Source: Mycolicibacterium sp. P9-22
GTDB lineage: Bacteria; Actinomycetota; Actinomycetes; Mycobacteriales; Mycobacteriaceae
Assembly (NCBI RefSeq): GCF_008329585.1
Contig: NZ_NPKP01000012.1
Span: 1-64,000, forward strand
Length of the DNA: 64,000 nucleotides
Reading direction: 5' to 3'
Both the position numbers and the translations under genes were made by a program. Below the pieces are notes generated by a model. That model was given only the letters and a program-made list of their open reading frames with translations, made no database searches and was not told the origin of the DNA. Numbering within the stretch: the stretch's first letter is position 1; each line of letters opens with the position of its first letter. Below, piece by piece: positions 17,170 through 25,872 of the stretch.

Positions 17170-18213
17170 ATGTGCACCCGAGTGATCTGGCCGGAAGCGG
17201 GCGGTGCGGTCCTGGTGGGCCGCAACATGGACTTCCACAAGGATCTGCTGACCAATCTGTGGAAGCAGCCCCGCGGTGTCACCCGTGATGACGGCGTCAC
17301 CGGCACGCTGCGCTGGACGTCGAAATACGGCAGCGTCATCGCCGCGGCCTTCGACATGATCTCGGTGGACGGCCTCAACGAGGCCGGGCTGGCCGGCCAC
17401 GTGCTGTGGCTCGCCGAGTCCAGCTACGGCACGCCGGACGCCGGCCGGATCCAGCTGAGCCAGGCGGTTTGGCTGCAGTACTTCCTGGACAATTTCGCGA
17501 CGGTGGCCGACGCCGTCGCGTGGATCGCCGACACGGACGTGCAGGTCGTGCAGATGGCCGATCCCACCGGTGGTGTTCCACCGGCCATCCACCTGGCCCT
17601 CGACGATGCCTCCGGGGACTCGGCGATCATCGAGTACATCGACGGCAAGGCCAAGGTGTACCACGACCGCGCCTACCGGGTGATGACCAATTCACCGACC
17701 TTCGACCAGCAGCTGGAACTGGTGAAGTCGTTCACCGGACTGGGTGGTTCAGAGCCACTGCCCGGTTCGACGCTGGCCGCCGACCGGTTCGCGCGGGCCA
17801 GCTATTACGCCGGGCGGTTACCCGAGCCCGCAAGCCAGGTCGAGGCGATCGCGTCGATGTTCTCGGTGATCCGCAATGCGGCGCAGCCGTTCCGGATCCC
17901 CGACCCGGGCAAACCCGATGCCTCGCAGACCATCTGGCAGGTGGTGCTGGATCTGACGAACAAACGGTACGTCTACGAGTCGACAACCCGGCCGAACATC
18001 GTGTGGGTGGACCTGGCCGACCTGGACTTCGCCGAGGGAAGCCCACAGCTCAAGCTGGATCTGACCGGTGAGCTCGCGGTGCAGGGCGGACTCGCAGGCA
18101 ACGTGTCCGGCCGCTTCGAGGACAAGGGACCGATGACGTTCCTTTCGCTGAAGTTGTTGCGGGAGATCGAATCTGTGGTCCCAGGGCAGAAGGTGGCCAC
18201 TCCGCCACGGTGA
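17170..18213 (+). CDS. Linear-amide C-N hydrolase (choloylglycine hydrolase/penicillin V acylase family)
   Basis: A 347-aa Ntn hydrolase. The second residue is cysteine (MCTR), which becomes the N-terminal nucleophile after methionine removal. Other family marks follow: VGRNMDFH (the GRNxD motif), GLNEAGLAGHVLWL and MTNSPTFDQQ with the expected asparagine. Members cleave bile-salt conjugates, penicillin V or N-acyl homoserine lactones; the mycobacterial substrate is unknown. No signal peptide is present, so it should be cytoplasmic. The start is fixed by the catalytic Cys2 and by the -10 box just upstream. A small membrane protein and an epimerase follow on the same strand. Confidence 0.88.
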   Translation: MCTRVIWPEAGGAVLVGRNMDFHKDLLTNLWKQPRGVTRDDGVTGTLRWTSKYGSVIAAAFDMISVDGLNEAGLAGHVLWLAESSYGTPDAGRIQLSQAVWLQYFLDNFATVADAVAWIADTDVQVVQMADPTGGVPPAIHLALDDASGDSAIIEYIDGKAKVYHDRAYRVMTNSPTFDQQLELVKSFTGLGGSEPLPGSTLAADRFARASYYAGRLPEPASQVEAIASMFSVIRNAAQPFRIPDPGKPDASQTIWQVVLDLTNKRYVYESTTRPNIVWVDLADLDFAEGSPQLKLDLTGELAVQGGLAGNVSGRFEDKGPMTFLSLKLLREIESVVPGQKVATPPR

Positions 18214-18238
18214 CCGCCGCTGCGGGCTACCGTGAACC

Positions 18239-18493
18239 ATGCCCAGAATCGCGCTGCTGGTGTTCGGGATCTACTCGGTGGCGGTGGGCGTGTTCATGCT
18301 GGCGGCGCCCGGTGTTTTCTTCGACACCCTCGGGGCGTTCGGGGCGCGCAATGACCACTACATCTTCGACAACGCGTCCTTCGAGCTGCCGCTGGGTCTG
18401 CTGATGCTGGCCGCGGGACTGGTGTTCGCCACGGGGGTTTTGGCGATCGCCCTGCGTATCAGCGTTTCCGACGAGAAGGTGGGGGTTCGGTAG
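18239..18493 (+). CDS. Small membrane protein, possibly truncated
   Basis: An 84-aa protein with two hydrophobic segments (about residues 4-28 and 49-72) separated by the hydrophilic GARNDHYIFDNASF. It starts at ATG 18239, 25 bases after the amidase. Its stop touches the ATG of the epimerase, so the genes are probably one operon. Related four-helix membrane proteins I recall are about 120-140 aa, so this may be a shortened version. Confidence 0.6.
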   Translation: MPRIALLVFGIYSVAVGVFMLAAPGVFFDTLGAFGARNDHYIFDNASFELPLGLLMLAAGLVFATGVLAIALRISVSDEKVGVR

Positions 18494-19402
18494 ATGCGTG
18501 TACTGGTGGCCGGGGCGACCAGTGTCCCGGGGATCCCGCTGCTGCGCGAGCTTCGCGAGCGGGGGCACGAGGTCATCGGCGTGACACGGTCGGCGGCGAA
18601 GGCCCCGCAGATCTCCGCTTGCGGTGCCGAGCCTGTGGTGGCCGATGTGCTCGACGCCGGCCAGATCGATTCGGCGCTGGCGGAATTGGCGCCCGAGGTG
18701 GTGGTGAGCCTGCTGACCACGCTGCCGAAATGGGGGCCCAAGCGGATCAAGGATTTCGACCCCGCCAAGGAGTTGTGGAGCCGCGGCGCAGGCAATCTGG
18801 TGGCCGCGGCCCAGCGAGCCGGGGTGCGCCGGGTGATCGCCGAATCGGTGATCTTCGCCTACGGGTATGCACCGACGGGGCCGGCGTCGATGGATGAGAC
18901 CGACCCCTACCCGGGTCCGCCACCGCCCGGCGGTGCCGAGATGCTGGCCGCACTGCGCGGGATGGAGCGCACGGTGCTCGAATCCGGGGAACGCAGTGAC
19001 ACCGAGGGAATCGTGTTGCGCTACGGCATTTTCTACGGCCCCGGCGTCACCCACGACGAGCTGTTCCGCAAGCTCGCCAAATGGTGGGCGCTACCCGCGC
19101 TGAACGGTAAGGGCGTGGTGTCCTGGATTCACCTCGACGATGTCGCGCGGGCGACAGCCGAGGCAGTGGACAAGGGTCAGGGCGGGCGGATCTACAACAT
19201 CGTGGATGACCGACCGCAGTCGTTCGGTGATTACGTGCGCGAACTCAGCGTCACGCTGCACCGTCCGCGGCCGTTGCCGGTGCCGTGCAGCCTGGTTCGG
19301 CTGGTGGCGCCGTACCCGGCAACCGCGTTCGGTACCGCGTGGCTGCCGCTGTCCAATGCCAGGGCCAAAGCCGAACTGGGCTGGACGCCTATTCCCCGGT
19401 GA
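18494..19402 (+). CDS. NAD-dependent epimerase/dehydratase-like protein
   Basis: A 302-aa atypical short-chain dehydrogenase. The Rossmann start is MRVLVAGATSVPG. It continues with VVADVLDAGQID, VSLLTTLPKWGP, a substrate-domain stretch after residue 130 and the WIHLDDVARATAEAV segment typical of extended SDRs. A classical catalytic YxxxK is not evident; FAYGYAPTG occupies that region, so it may be a binding protein or use other residues. The start codon directly follows the preceding stop. It is convergent with echA21, overlapping by 14 bases. Confidence 0.8.
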   Translation: MRVLVAGATSVPGIPLLRELRERGHEVIGVTRSAAKAPQISACGAEPVVADVLDAGQIDSALAELAPEVVVSLLTTLPKWGPKRIKDFDPAKELWSRGAGNLVAAAQRAGVRRVIAESVIFAYGYAPTGPASMDETDPYPGPPPPGGAEMLAALRGMERTVLESGERSDTEGIVLRYGIFYGPGVTHDELFRKLAKWWALPALNGKGVVSWIHLDDVARATAEAVDKGQGGRIYNIVDDRPQSFGDYVRELSVTLHRPRPLPVPCSLVRLVAPYPATAFGTAWLPLSNARAKAELGWTPIPR

Positions 19403-20198
19403 ACTGCGCGGGCCGCTTCTGGAACATCGCGGTGACCGCCTCCGCCAGATCTTTCGACGGCAGGAACGCCGAGTTCCACGCCGCCACATAGCGCAGGCTC
19501 TCCGAGACCCGGCCGATGCGCTGCTGGTCCAGCACGTCCTTCACCCCGTGCACCGTCAGCGGCGGATTGGCCGCGATCTCGGCGGCGGTGGCGTGCGCGG
19601 CGGCGAGGCAGGCGTCGGCGTCGGCGTGCACGTCGTTGACCAGACCGATCTTCTCGGCACGCGCCGCGTCGATGTCCTTGCCGGTGAGCGTGAGCTCGCG
19701 CAGGTGCCCGTCGGACAGGATCAGCGGCAGCCGGGCCAGCGAGCCCACATCGGCGACGATGGCCAGCTTCACCTCGCGCACCGAGAACTTGGCGTCCGCG
19801 CTGGCGTAACGGATGTCCACCGCGCTGATCAGGTCGACCCCACCGCCGATGCACCAGCCGTGCACCGAGGCGATGGTGGGTGTGCGGCAGTCGGCGACCG
19901 CGCTGATGGCCGCCTGCATCTTCGTGAGCTTCTGGTGGAAGCCGAGGCGGTCCTTGGCGCCGGCGTCCAGGCCGGGCATGGTGGCGCCCATCGCGGCCAG
20001 GTCCAGGCCGTAGCTGAAGTTCTTGCCCGAACCGGTCAGCACGATCGCCCGCACCTCGGGATCGGCGTCCAGCGTGCCGAACACCTCGGGCAACTCGGCC
20101 CAGAACGCGGGGCCCATCGCGTTGCCCTTGCCGGGTCCGATCAGGGTCACCCGGGCGATATGGTCGGCGATCTCCACCGTGACGGATTCATATGCCAT
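19389..20198 (-). CDS. echA21: Enoyl-CoA hydratase/isomerase family protein EchA21
   Basis: A 269-aa crotonase with the oxyanion-hole segments GKNFSYGLDL and HGWCIGGGVDL. The stretch VREVKLAIVADVGSLARLP is nearly that of peroxisomal ECH1, which uses the equivalent Glu and Asp to shift double bases of 3,5-dienoyl-CoA. The protein is therefore better read as a delta3,5-delta2,4-dienoyl-CoA isomerase of unsaturated fatty-acid beta-oxidation than as a hydratase. ATG at 20198. M. tuberculosis echA21 (Rv3774) occupies the same neighbourhood next to hisC2. Confidence 0.88.
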   Translation of the reverse strand: MAYESVTVEIADHIARVTLIGPGKGNAMGPAFWAELPEVFGTLDADPEVRAIVLTGSGKNFSYGLDLAAMGATMPGLDAGAKDRLGFHQKLTKMQAAISAVADCRTPTIASVHGWCIGGGVDLISAVDIRYASADAKFSVREVKLAIVADVGSLARLPLILSDGHLRELTLTGKDIDAARAEKIGLVNDVHADADACLAAAHATAAEIAANPPLTVHGVKDVLDQQRIGRVSESLRYVAAWNSAFLPSKDLAEAVTAMFQKRPAQFTGE

Positions 20199-20216
20199 GG
20201 CCTGAAGGCTAACCGG

Positions 20217-20669
20217 CTACGGAACGGGCCCTCCGAGCAGCACCTCGCTGACCGTGCTGTCGGTCATGAACTGACACACCGCCTCGGCCAGCGATCGGGC
20301 GATGTCCACGTTCTCCGGACCGAGGATCGAATCCTCGCCTTCCAGGATGGCGTTGACGACAGCCTTGCGGGTGGCGGCATCGAGCTTGTTGAAGTCCGAA
20401 CACTTCATCGTCAGCGCATCCGGCGGCGCCGGGACATCGGGGACGTCGGACTCCTGGCCCGGCATCGGGAAGTTGGGGATGGTGATCTCCGGGAGGCCGG
20501 GAATCTGCGGCAGTCCGGGGATGCCGCGGTCGCCCGTGGTCGGCTCCGAGCTCAGCGGCGGACCCGGTTCGGTGGTCATCGCGACCGTGCCGTCGGTGCT
20601 GCGCCCGCACCCGGTCAGCAGGCCGAGCGCGATCAGGCCGGCGCCTGCGGCCACCACGGTGCGTCTCAT
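20217..20669 (-). CDS. Lipoprotein with HdeA-like C-terminal domain
   Basis: A 150-aa secreted lipoprotein. The signal peptide ends in the lipobox LLTG-Cys21. A Pro/Gly-rich linker (about residues 30-85) leads to a small helical domain with two cysteines about 50 residues apart (MKCSDF...EAVCQF), a pattern like the HdeA acid chaperone. The disulfide and HdeA relation are inferred from spacing only. ATG at 20669 overlaps the hisC stop by four bases (ATGA), so it is translated with hisC, an odd pairing of amino-acid biosynthesis with a surface protein. Confidence 0.75.
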   Translation of the reverse strand: MRRTVVAAGAGLIALGLLTGCGRSTDGTVAMTTEPGPPLSSEPTTGDRGIPGLPQIPGLPEITIPNFPMPGQESDVPDVPAPPDALTMKCSDFNKLDAATRKAVVNAILEGEDSILGPENVDIARSLAEAVCQFMTDSTVSEVLLGGPVP

Positions 20670-21727
20670 GGCTGTTCTCCTCGGATCCACTGTCGGGCGA
20701 AAGCCAGAAATGCGTCGTTCTCGTGGGGGGCGGCGACCGTGACGCGGACGCCGTCCTGCCCGTAGGGCCGCACCAGCAGCCGGCTGTCGGCCGCGGCGTT
20801 GGTGAACGCCTCGCAGCGCCCTGGCATCGGTAGCCAGACGAAATTGGCCTGCGAGGAGGGCAGCTCGTATCCGGCGGCGCTCAGCGCGGCGCTCACCCGG
20901 GCGCGTTCGGCGACGACGGCGTCGGTGCGGGCCAGCAGCTCGTCGGCCGCGTCGATGGAGGCGATGGCCGCGGCCTGCGAGATGGTCGTCGCGGTGAACG
21001 GCACGTACACCTTGCCCAGCGCAGTGATGATGTCCGGATCGGCCACCGCGTAGCCGATGCGCAGCCCGGCCAGCCCGTACGCCTTCGAGAAGGTGCGCAG
21101 CACAACGACGTTCGGGTACCTGCGGACCAGGCCCAGACTGTCGGGTAGCAGGCCGTCGCGGATGTACTCGACATAGGCCTCGTCGATGACGATGAGGATG
21201 TCCGCGGGCACGGCCTCGACGAATGCCTCCAGAGCGGCCGGGTCGACGACGGTGGAGGTCGGGTTGTTCGGGTTGCAGACGAAGATCAGCCGGGTGCGGT
21301 CGGTGACGGCGGCCAGCATCGCGTCCAGGTCGTGGACGTGGTCCTTGAGCGGTACCGCGACCGGGGTCGCGCCGGCGGTGCGCACCTGCAGCGGATAGAT
21401 CTCGAAACTGCGCCAGCCGAACATCACCTCGTCACCGACGGTGGAGGTGATCTGGATCAGCTGCTGGCACAGGCTCACCGATCCGGAGCCCACCGAGATG
21501 TTCTCCGGCGCGACGTCGACGTGCTTGGCGAGGCGCTCGCGCAGATCCTGGTAGCCGTTGTCGGGATACCGGTTGATGGTCGCGGCGGCGGCGGTGATGG
21601 CGTCCATGACGCTGGGCAGCGGACCGTGCACGGTCTCGTTGCTGGCGATCTTGATGGCGCCGGGCACGGTGCGGCCCGGGGTGTAGGCCGGCAGGTCGGC
21701 CAGCTCGGGTCGCAGACGGGCGGTCAC
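20666..21727 (-). CDS. hisC: Histidinol-phosphate/aromatic aminotransferase HisC2
   Basis: A 353-aa class I/II PLP aminotransferase, homologous to Rv3772 (hisC2). The Schiff-base lysine is in TFSKAYGLAGLRIGYA. SNETVHGPLPSV, VIDEAYVEY and the terminal GVRVTVAAPHEND are all family positions. Members interconvert histidinol phosphate/imidazole acetol phosphate or aromatic amino acids and their keto acids; related mycobacterial enzymes act on phenylalanine. No other his genes are nearby, favouring a role outside the main histidine operon. Start is GTG at 21727. Confidence 0.92.
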   Translation of the reverse strand: MTARLRPELADLPAYTPGRTVPGAIKIASNETVHGPLPSVMDAITAAAATINRYPDNGYQDLRERLAKHVDVAPENISVGSGSVSLCQQLIQITSTVGDEVMFGWRSFEIYPLQVRTAGATPVAVPLKDHVHDLDAMLAAVTDRTRLIFVCNPNNPTSTVVDPAALEAFVEAVPADILIVIDEAYVEYIRDGLLPDSLGLVRRYPNVVVLRTFSKAYGLAGLRIGYAVADPDIITALGKVYVPFTATTISQAAAIASIDAADELLARTDAVVAERARVSAALSAAGYELPSSQANFVWLPMPGRCEAFTNAAADSRLLVRPYGQDGVRVTVAAPHENDAFLAFARQWIRGEQP

Positions 21728-21759
21728 CCAGCCATTCTAGGGGTGCGGGAAGGCGCGCT

Positions 21760-21789
21760 TTGCCTTCCGCGCTCCGGCCTGTGTAATCT
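21760..21789 (+). promoter_or_regulatory. Likely promoter of the tRNA-Ser(GCU)/tRNA-Arg pair
   Basis: A -35 box TTGCCT (21760-21765) is separated by 18 bases from a -10 box TAATCT (21784-21789), about 45 bases before the tRNA-Ser. Both boxes are fair matches to the housekeeping sigma consensus. Confidence 0.5.
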
Positions 21790-21833
21790 GTGCGCTCGGC
21801 GGTTCCGGGGGTCCGGTACCCTCAGATCGTTCA

Positions 21834-21922
21834 GGAGGCGTGCCAGAGCGGCCGAATGGGACTCACTGCTAATGAGTTGTCCGCCTTAAAGCGGACCGGA
21901 GGTTCAAATCCTCTCGCCTCCG
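21834..21922 (+). tRNA. tRNA-Ser (anticodon GCU)
   Basis: An 89-nt class II tRNA. Acceptor GGAGGCG pairs with CGCCTCC at 21915-21921, with discriminator G. The anticodon arm ACTCA-CTGCTAA-TGAGT gives GCT. The variable arm is long and the T-loop GGTTCAAATCC is present. CCA is not encoded. Confidence 0.95.
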
Positions 21923-21984
21923 CTGCACAACTGAATAGTTCGACCAGCAAGACAAAGCTCCACCAGCAAGACAAGCAGGACCGA

Positions 21985-22057
21985 GCGCCCGTAGCTCAAC
22001 GGATAGAGCATCTGACTACGGATCAGAAGGTTAGGGGTTCGAATCCCTTCGGGCGCA
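21985..22057 (+). tRNA. tRNA-Arg (anticodon ACG)
   Basis: A 73-nt tRNA. Acceptor GCGCCCG pairs with CGGGCGC at 22050-22056, with discriminator A. The anticodon arm TCTGA-CTACGGA-TCAGA gives ACG, whose A34 should be deaminated to inosine by TadA (encoded at 42378). It lies 62 bases after tRNA-Ser. The spacer has a 13-bp direct repeat, ACCAGCAAGACAA, at 21943 and 21962. Confidence 0.95.
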
Positions 22058-22165
22058 CACACGCACCATCACGACTCCCGCGGCACGAGCAGTACGCCCG
22101 GGAGTTGTTGCTTTCCCGGGCACCGGGTGATGCCGGCACGACAGCGGGTCAGGCAGGATGCCGGT

Positions 22166-22552
22166 ATGACCCCGCAGGTGATCCAGCGCTGGATCGAATA
22201 CATCGGCAACCACGAACCGGCCGGACTCGATGAGCTCCTCGCCGAGGACGCGGTCTTCTACTCGCCGGCGGTCTTCACCCCGCAACAGGGCAAGGCCACC
22301 ACGGCCAAGTACCTGAACGCGGCCGCGAAACTTTTCGGCGGCACCGACTTCCGCTATGTCGAACAGTGGTACGGAGAGAACTCGGCAATCCTGGAATTCC
22401 AGGCCACGCTCGACGGCGTCGTGGTCGACGGTATCGACATGATCCACTGGGGCGAGGACGGCAAGATCGTCTCGTTCAAGGTGATGATCAGGCCGTTCAA
22501 GGGCCTGCAGGCGGTCATACCGCGGATGGCGGAGCTGCTCGGCGCGCAGTGA
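22166..22552 (+). CDS. SnoaL/NTF2-like protein
   Basis: A 128-aa single-domain protein with the cone-shaped NTF2/SnoaL pattern: an N-terminal helix (IQRWIEYIGNHEPAGLDELL), LAEDAVFYSP, and then strands ending in VDMIHWGEDGKIVSFKVMIRP. Such proteins are small isomerases, hydrolases or ligand binders. The ATG at 22166 was chosen as the first start in the domain. Its 3' end overlaps the convergent GGDEF-EAL gene by 38 bases. Substrate unknown. Confidence 0.8.
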   Translation: MTPQVIQRWIEYIGNHEPAGLDELLAEDAVFYSPAVFTPQQGKATTAKYLNAAAKLFGGTDFRYVEQWYGENSAILEFQATLDGVVVDGIDMIHWGEDGKIVSFKVMIRPFKGLQAVIPRMAELLGAQ

Positions 22553-24857
22553 CGTCCAGCTGGGCCTGCAGCGCCGTGGTGAACACCGGCTCGGCGAAGT
22601 AGTTGCCCTGGGCCACGGTGCAGCCGTAGCCGCGCAGCAACTCGGCGGTCTCGGCGTCTTCGACGCCCTCGGCGACGCTGGTGATCCCCAGGGTGTGGGT
22701 CAGGTTGATCACCGAATGCACGATCGCGGCCGCTCTCGGGTTCTGCAGCATGGGCGCCACGAAGTTGCGGTCCAACTTCAACTCGTCGATCGGCAGATCC
22801 CGCAGATAGCTCATCGTCGCGTACCCGCTGCCGAAATCGTCGATGGAGACCCGGAACCCGGCCCTGCGGAGCTGCTCGATGATGGCGCGGGCCTGGCGCA
22901 CATTGGCCAGCAGATAGTGCTCGGTGATCTCGATGGTCACCGCTTGCGGCGGCAGGCCGTGACCGGCCAGCACGGCGCTGATCCGCTCGGGCAGCGTCGC
23001 ATCGTTGAACGACGGCGCGAACAGGTTGATGGCGACCGGCACCTCCCGGATCCCGGGCCGGTACCAGGCGGCGGCATCGCGCGCGGCCTGTTCGAGCACC
23101 AGATCCGTCACGGCGCCCATCAGGCCGTTGCGGCGGATCAGTGGCAGAAACTGGTTGGGCGTCAGCACGCCGAGATCGGGATGCGGCCACCGCACCAGCG
23201 CTTCCACGCCGACGATCTCACCGGTCGCCAGCGAGATCTGCGGCTGATAGGCCAGCCGCAGATCGCCACCGTCGACCACCCGGCGTAGCTCACCGAGCAG
23301 CCGGATCTCCGAGACCGGCGGCAGCCGGATCTGCCCGCTGTCGCCCCAGGCGGGCGCGGTGTCCACATCGCCGATCTGCATACCGGGGGAGAACACCTGG
23401 ATGCCGCCGACCCCGGATCGTTTCGCCACATACATCGCCACATCCGCCCGCTTGAGCAGCTCCTCGGTGTTGATGGGCGGCTCGGCGAGGCCGGGTGCGG
23501 CGACCAGACCGATGCTGGGGTGGATGTAGACGTCCTCGCCGTCGAGATGGAAGGCGTCGTCGAAGGCGCGCATGACACTGCTCGCGATGTCCTCGGGGCC
23601 TTCCGGTCCCGCCTCGATGATGATGGCGAACTCGTCGCCGCCGAGACGGGCGACGGTGTGGCCCGGGGGAACGCTGCGCACCAATCGGCCCGCGATCTCG
23701 CGCAGCAGCGCATCTCCGCAGTGGTGCCCGAGATTGTCGTTGACGAGCTTGAAATCGTCGAGGTCCAGCGACAGCACCGCCACCGGTCGGCCGTCGCGGT
23801 GCTGTAGCGCGATCGCATGGTCCAGGCGGTCGGTGAACAGCAGCCGGTTCGCAAGCCCGGTGAGCGGATCCCGGAACGCATGCATCGCCACTTCGTCCAG
23901 CAGCCGGCGGTTCTCGACCAGGACGGTGAGCTGACGGATCAGGGCGGCGATCACCAGGATCGCCGAGGCCGTCAGCACCGGCCGGATGCCGGCATCGGGC
24001 CATAGGTGTGCGACGGCGGCGGCGACGGCGAAGGGCATCGGCGCATAGGGCAGCCACATGATGGTCGTCGGCAGTGGCCGGTGGTCATCGGCTTCCTGTT
24101 TGCGTTTCACCGTGGCCGACATGATCGCCCCGGCCGAGATCATCAGCAGCCCGCTGACCTTGCTGATGATCGGGAACGGACTGTCCGGGTAGGCATCCTG
24201 CAGCTTCATGTGCAGCGCGGTGAGATCGCCCATCGCGATGGCGACGAGTCCGGCGGTGACGAGGCCCACGATGTAGCGCCGTCCGGGCGGAACGGCGGAC
24301 AACACCAGGATCGACATGGTCACCATGGTGAGTGCGGCGATCGGGTAGGCCGCGGTCAGCGTGGTGTGCAGCGGGTCGAGCCGGTTGCCGGTGAACACCT
24401 CGTCGAGCACCGTCACCCAGGCCAACAGGAACAGCGCCGAGGCGATCACCGTGCCATCGAGCAGCTGCCGGAAGCTCGACATCCTGCCGGTTGTGGTGCG
24501 CAACACCCACACCACTGCGATGGCCACCGGCAGCGCCAGGAAGCCGGCGTCCGCGACGGACGGGAACGGTGGGTCGGCGCCCAGGATCACGTGGTGGTAC
24601 GCCCAGACCAGGCTGCCGACCACCCATCCGAGGAAGCCTGCGGCGATCGCGAGCCACCCGATGCGGATACTGCCCCGGCCGGCGCGGGCGGCCATGAGGG
24701 CGCATGCGCATGTCAGTCCGCTGAACGCAACCAGACCGGCTGAGCTGACGAATGCCGTCACCTGCGCACCACCCCAACCGGCTAGCAACCAGCAAACAAA
24801 CGCCAGGTAAACCGCCACACCGGCGACGCAGCTGGGGTGTGCTCTGATCATGCGCAT
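22515..24857 (-). CDS. Membrane-bound GGDEF-EAL cyclic-di-GMP turnover protein
   Basis: A 780-aa bifunctional-type protein. About ten hydrophobic segments fill residues 10-325. The diguanylate cyclase domain follows with an intact GGDEF at 406-410. A phosphodiesterase domain has EAL at 552-554, EITEH, DDFGSGYATMSYL, the lysine in DELKLDRNF and the late EGVED. Both active sites look complete, so it could make and degrade c-di-GMP. The RxxD product-inhibition site normally just before GGDEF is missing (PPGHTVAR occupies it). The start is ATG 24857, with ATG 24851 as alternative. Confidence 0.9.
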   Translation of the reverse strand: MRMIRAHPSCVAGVAVYLAFVCWLLAGWGGAQVTAFVSSAGLVAFSGLTCACALMAARAGRGSIRIGWLAIAAGFLGWVVGSLVWAYHHVILGADPPFPSVADAGFLALPVAIAVVWVLRTTTGRMSSFRQLLDGTVIASALFLLAWVTVLDEVFTGNRLDPLHTTLTAAYPIAALTMVTMSILVLSAVPPGRRYIVGLVTAGLVAIAMGDLTALHMKLQDAYPDSPFPIISKVSGLLMISAGAIMSATVKRKQEADDHRPLPTTIMWLPYAPMPFAVAAAVAHLWPDAGIRPVLTASAILVIAALIRQLTVLVENRRLLDEVAMHAFRDPLTGLANRLLFTDRLDHAIALQHRDGRPVAVLSLDLDDFKLVNDNLGHHCGDALLREIAGRLVRSVPPGHTVARLGGDEFAIIIEAGPEGPEDIASSVMRAFDDAFHLDGEDVYIHPSIGLVAAPGLAEPPINTEELLKRADVAMYVAKRSGVGGIQVFSPGMQIGDVDTAPAWGDSGQIRLPPVSEIRLLGELRRVVDGGDLRLAYQPQISLATGEIVGVEALVRWPHPDLGVLTPNQFLPLIRRNGLMGAVTDLVLEQAARDAAAWYRPGIREVPVAINLFAPSFNDATLPERISAVLAGHGLPPQAVTIEITEHYLLANVRQARAIIEQLRRAGFRVSIDDFGSGYATMSYLRDLPIDELKLDRNFVAPMLQNPRAAAIVHSVINLTHTLGITSVAEGVEDAETAELLRGYGCTVAQGNYFAEPVFTTALQAQLDVTARRAAPPSAV

Positions 24858-24949
24858 TACATGCAGCTTAGAGCCGTTTTCGGGTGCCGCGAACACTAAT
24901 TGGCCCAGCTGGTCCAGCAACATCGCGCGACTGCGGTAGCCTGCCAGGG

Positions 24950-25441
24950 ATGGAGCTTGTGCTGATTGCCGACACTCATGTGCCGAATCGAGCGCGAGAT
25001 ATGCCGGCCGCGGTGTGGGATGCAATCGAAGAGGCCGACGTGGTGCTGCATGCGGGCGACTGGGTGGCGCCGGAGCTGTTGGACCGGCTGCAGGACCGTG
25101 CCCCGGCTCTGGTGGCGTGCTGGGGCAACAATGACGGTGACGAGTTGCGTGCCCGGCTACCCCAGCGGGTAGACGCCAACCTGGGCGGGTTGCGGTTCAC
25201 CGTCACGCACGAGGCGGGTGTATCGGCCGGGCGTGACGAACGGATGGCCCGGCTCTACCCGGACACCGATGTGCTGGTCTTCGGGCACAGCCACATTCCG
25301 TGGGACGCGACGGCCTCCAACGGTCTGCGGCTGCTCAATCCGGGCTCACCGACCGACCGGCGGCGCCAGCCTTTCTGCACCTACATGACCGCCTCGGTTG
25401 ACTGGGGCGAGCTGATCGACGTCACCCTGCATCGGGTATAG
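24950..25441 (+). CDS. YfcE/MJ0936-type metallophosphoesterase
   Basis: A compact 163-aa calcineurin-like phosphoesterase. Its metal ligands are in order: DTH (Asp8, His10), HAGDW, GNNDGD, HEAG and GHSHIPW. This group hydrolyses phosphodiesters such as 2',3'-cyclic nucleotides or bis-pNPP in vitro; the natural substrate is usually unknown. The ATG at 24950 has a -10-like TAGCCT seven bases upstream (24937-24942), suggesting a leaderless message. It is divergent from the GGDEF-EAL gene and overlaps the convergent HxlR gene by 20 bases. Confidence 0.88.
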   Translation: MELVLIADTHVPNRARDMPAAVWDAIEEADVVLHAGDWVAPELLDRLQDRAPALVACWGNNDGDELRARLPQRVDANLGGLRFTVTHEAGVSAGRDERMARLYPDTDVLVFGHSHIPWDATASNGLRLLNPGSPTDRRRQPFCTYMTASVDWGELIDVTLHRV

Positions 25442-25766
25442 CGGCACAGATCAACTCGATGTGAGTTTCGGCCCAGTCGCTCAGTGGCTCAAGGGCTTTC
25501 AGCAGTGCCTCGCCGGCCGGGGTCATCGAATACTCCACCCTGGGCGGCACCTCGTGATAGCTCTCGCGGTGCACCACGCCGTGGCGCTGCAACTCCTTGA
25601 GATGCTGGGTCAGCATCTTCTGCGAGACGCCGGGCAGGCTGCGGTGCAGCGCGTTGAAGCGCTTGGCGCCGTCCTGCAACTCCCACAGGATGAGTGGCTT
25701 CCACTTCCCGTCCACCACCGCGAACCCCGCGTCCAGGCCGCAGGTGTACTTGCCCAACGCTGCCAT
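25422..25766 (-). CDS. HxlR-family transcriptional regulator
   Basis: A 114-aa winged-helix regulator. CGLDAGFAVVDGKWKPLILW is the classical HxlR start, followed by the recognition region LPGVSQKMLTQHLKELQRHG. Members sense aldehydes, quinones or redox state, often through the conserved Cys near position 9, which is present here. The ATG at 25766 has a good ribosome site (AGAAAGGA). It is divergent from the two imine-reductase-like genes, so these are its probable targets. Confidence 0.88.
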   Translation of the reverse strand: MAALGKYTCGLDAGFAVVDGKWKPLILWELQDGAKRFNALHRSLPGVSQKMLTQHLKELQRHGVVHRESYHEVPPRVEYSMTPAGEALLKALEPLSDWAETHIELICAAIPDAG

Positions 25767-25817
25767 CGCTGTGTCCTTTCTGCAGGTCACCGACATTGGT
25801 TACCAAAAGGTGGGTAT

Positions 25818-25833
25818 CCCACTTATTAGTGGG
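25818..25833. promoter_or_regulatory. Inverted repeat, candidate HxlR operator
   Basis: CCCACT-TATT-AGTGGG is a perfect six-base inverted repeat in the 106-base gap between the HxlR gene and the tandem reductases. A second related element, AGGTGGGTA, lies directly left (25809-25817). Position in the divergent control region makes it the best candidate operator; binding is inferred. Confidence 0.5.
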
Positions 25834-25872
25834 TACTTGTCGAGAACTCCGCGCAACACCAACGATGTTCCC

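Noticed and set aside
19140..20765. A 541-codon open frame on the plus strand
   Set aside because: It is antisense to echA21 and the lipoprotein gene; no motif, biased composition.
21943..21974. 13-bp direct repeat between tRNA-Ser(GCU) and tRNA-Arg
   Set aside because: Two copies only, short and in a spacer; likely a local slippage product of no function.
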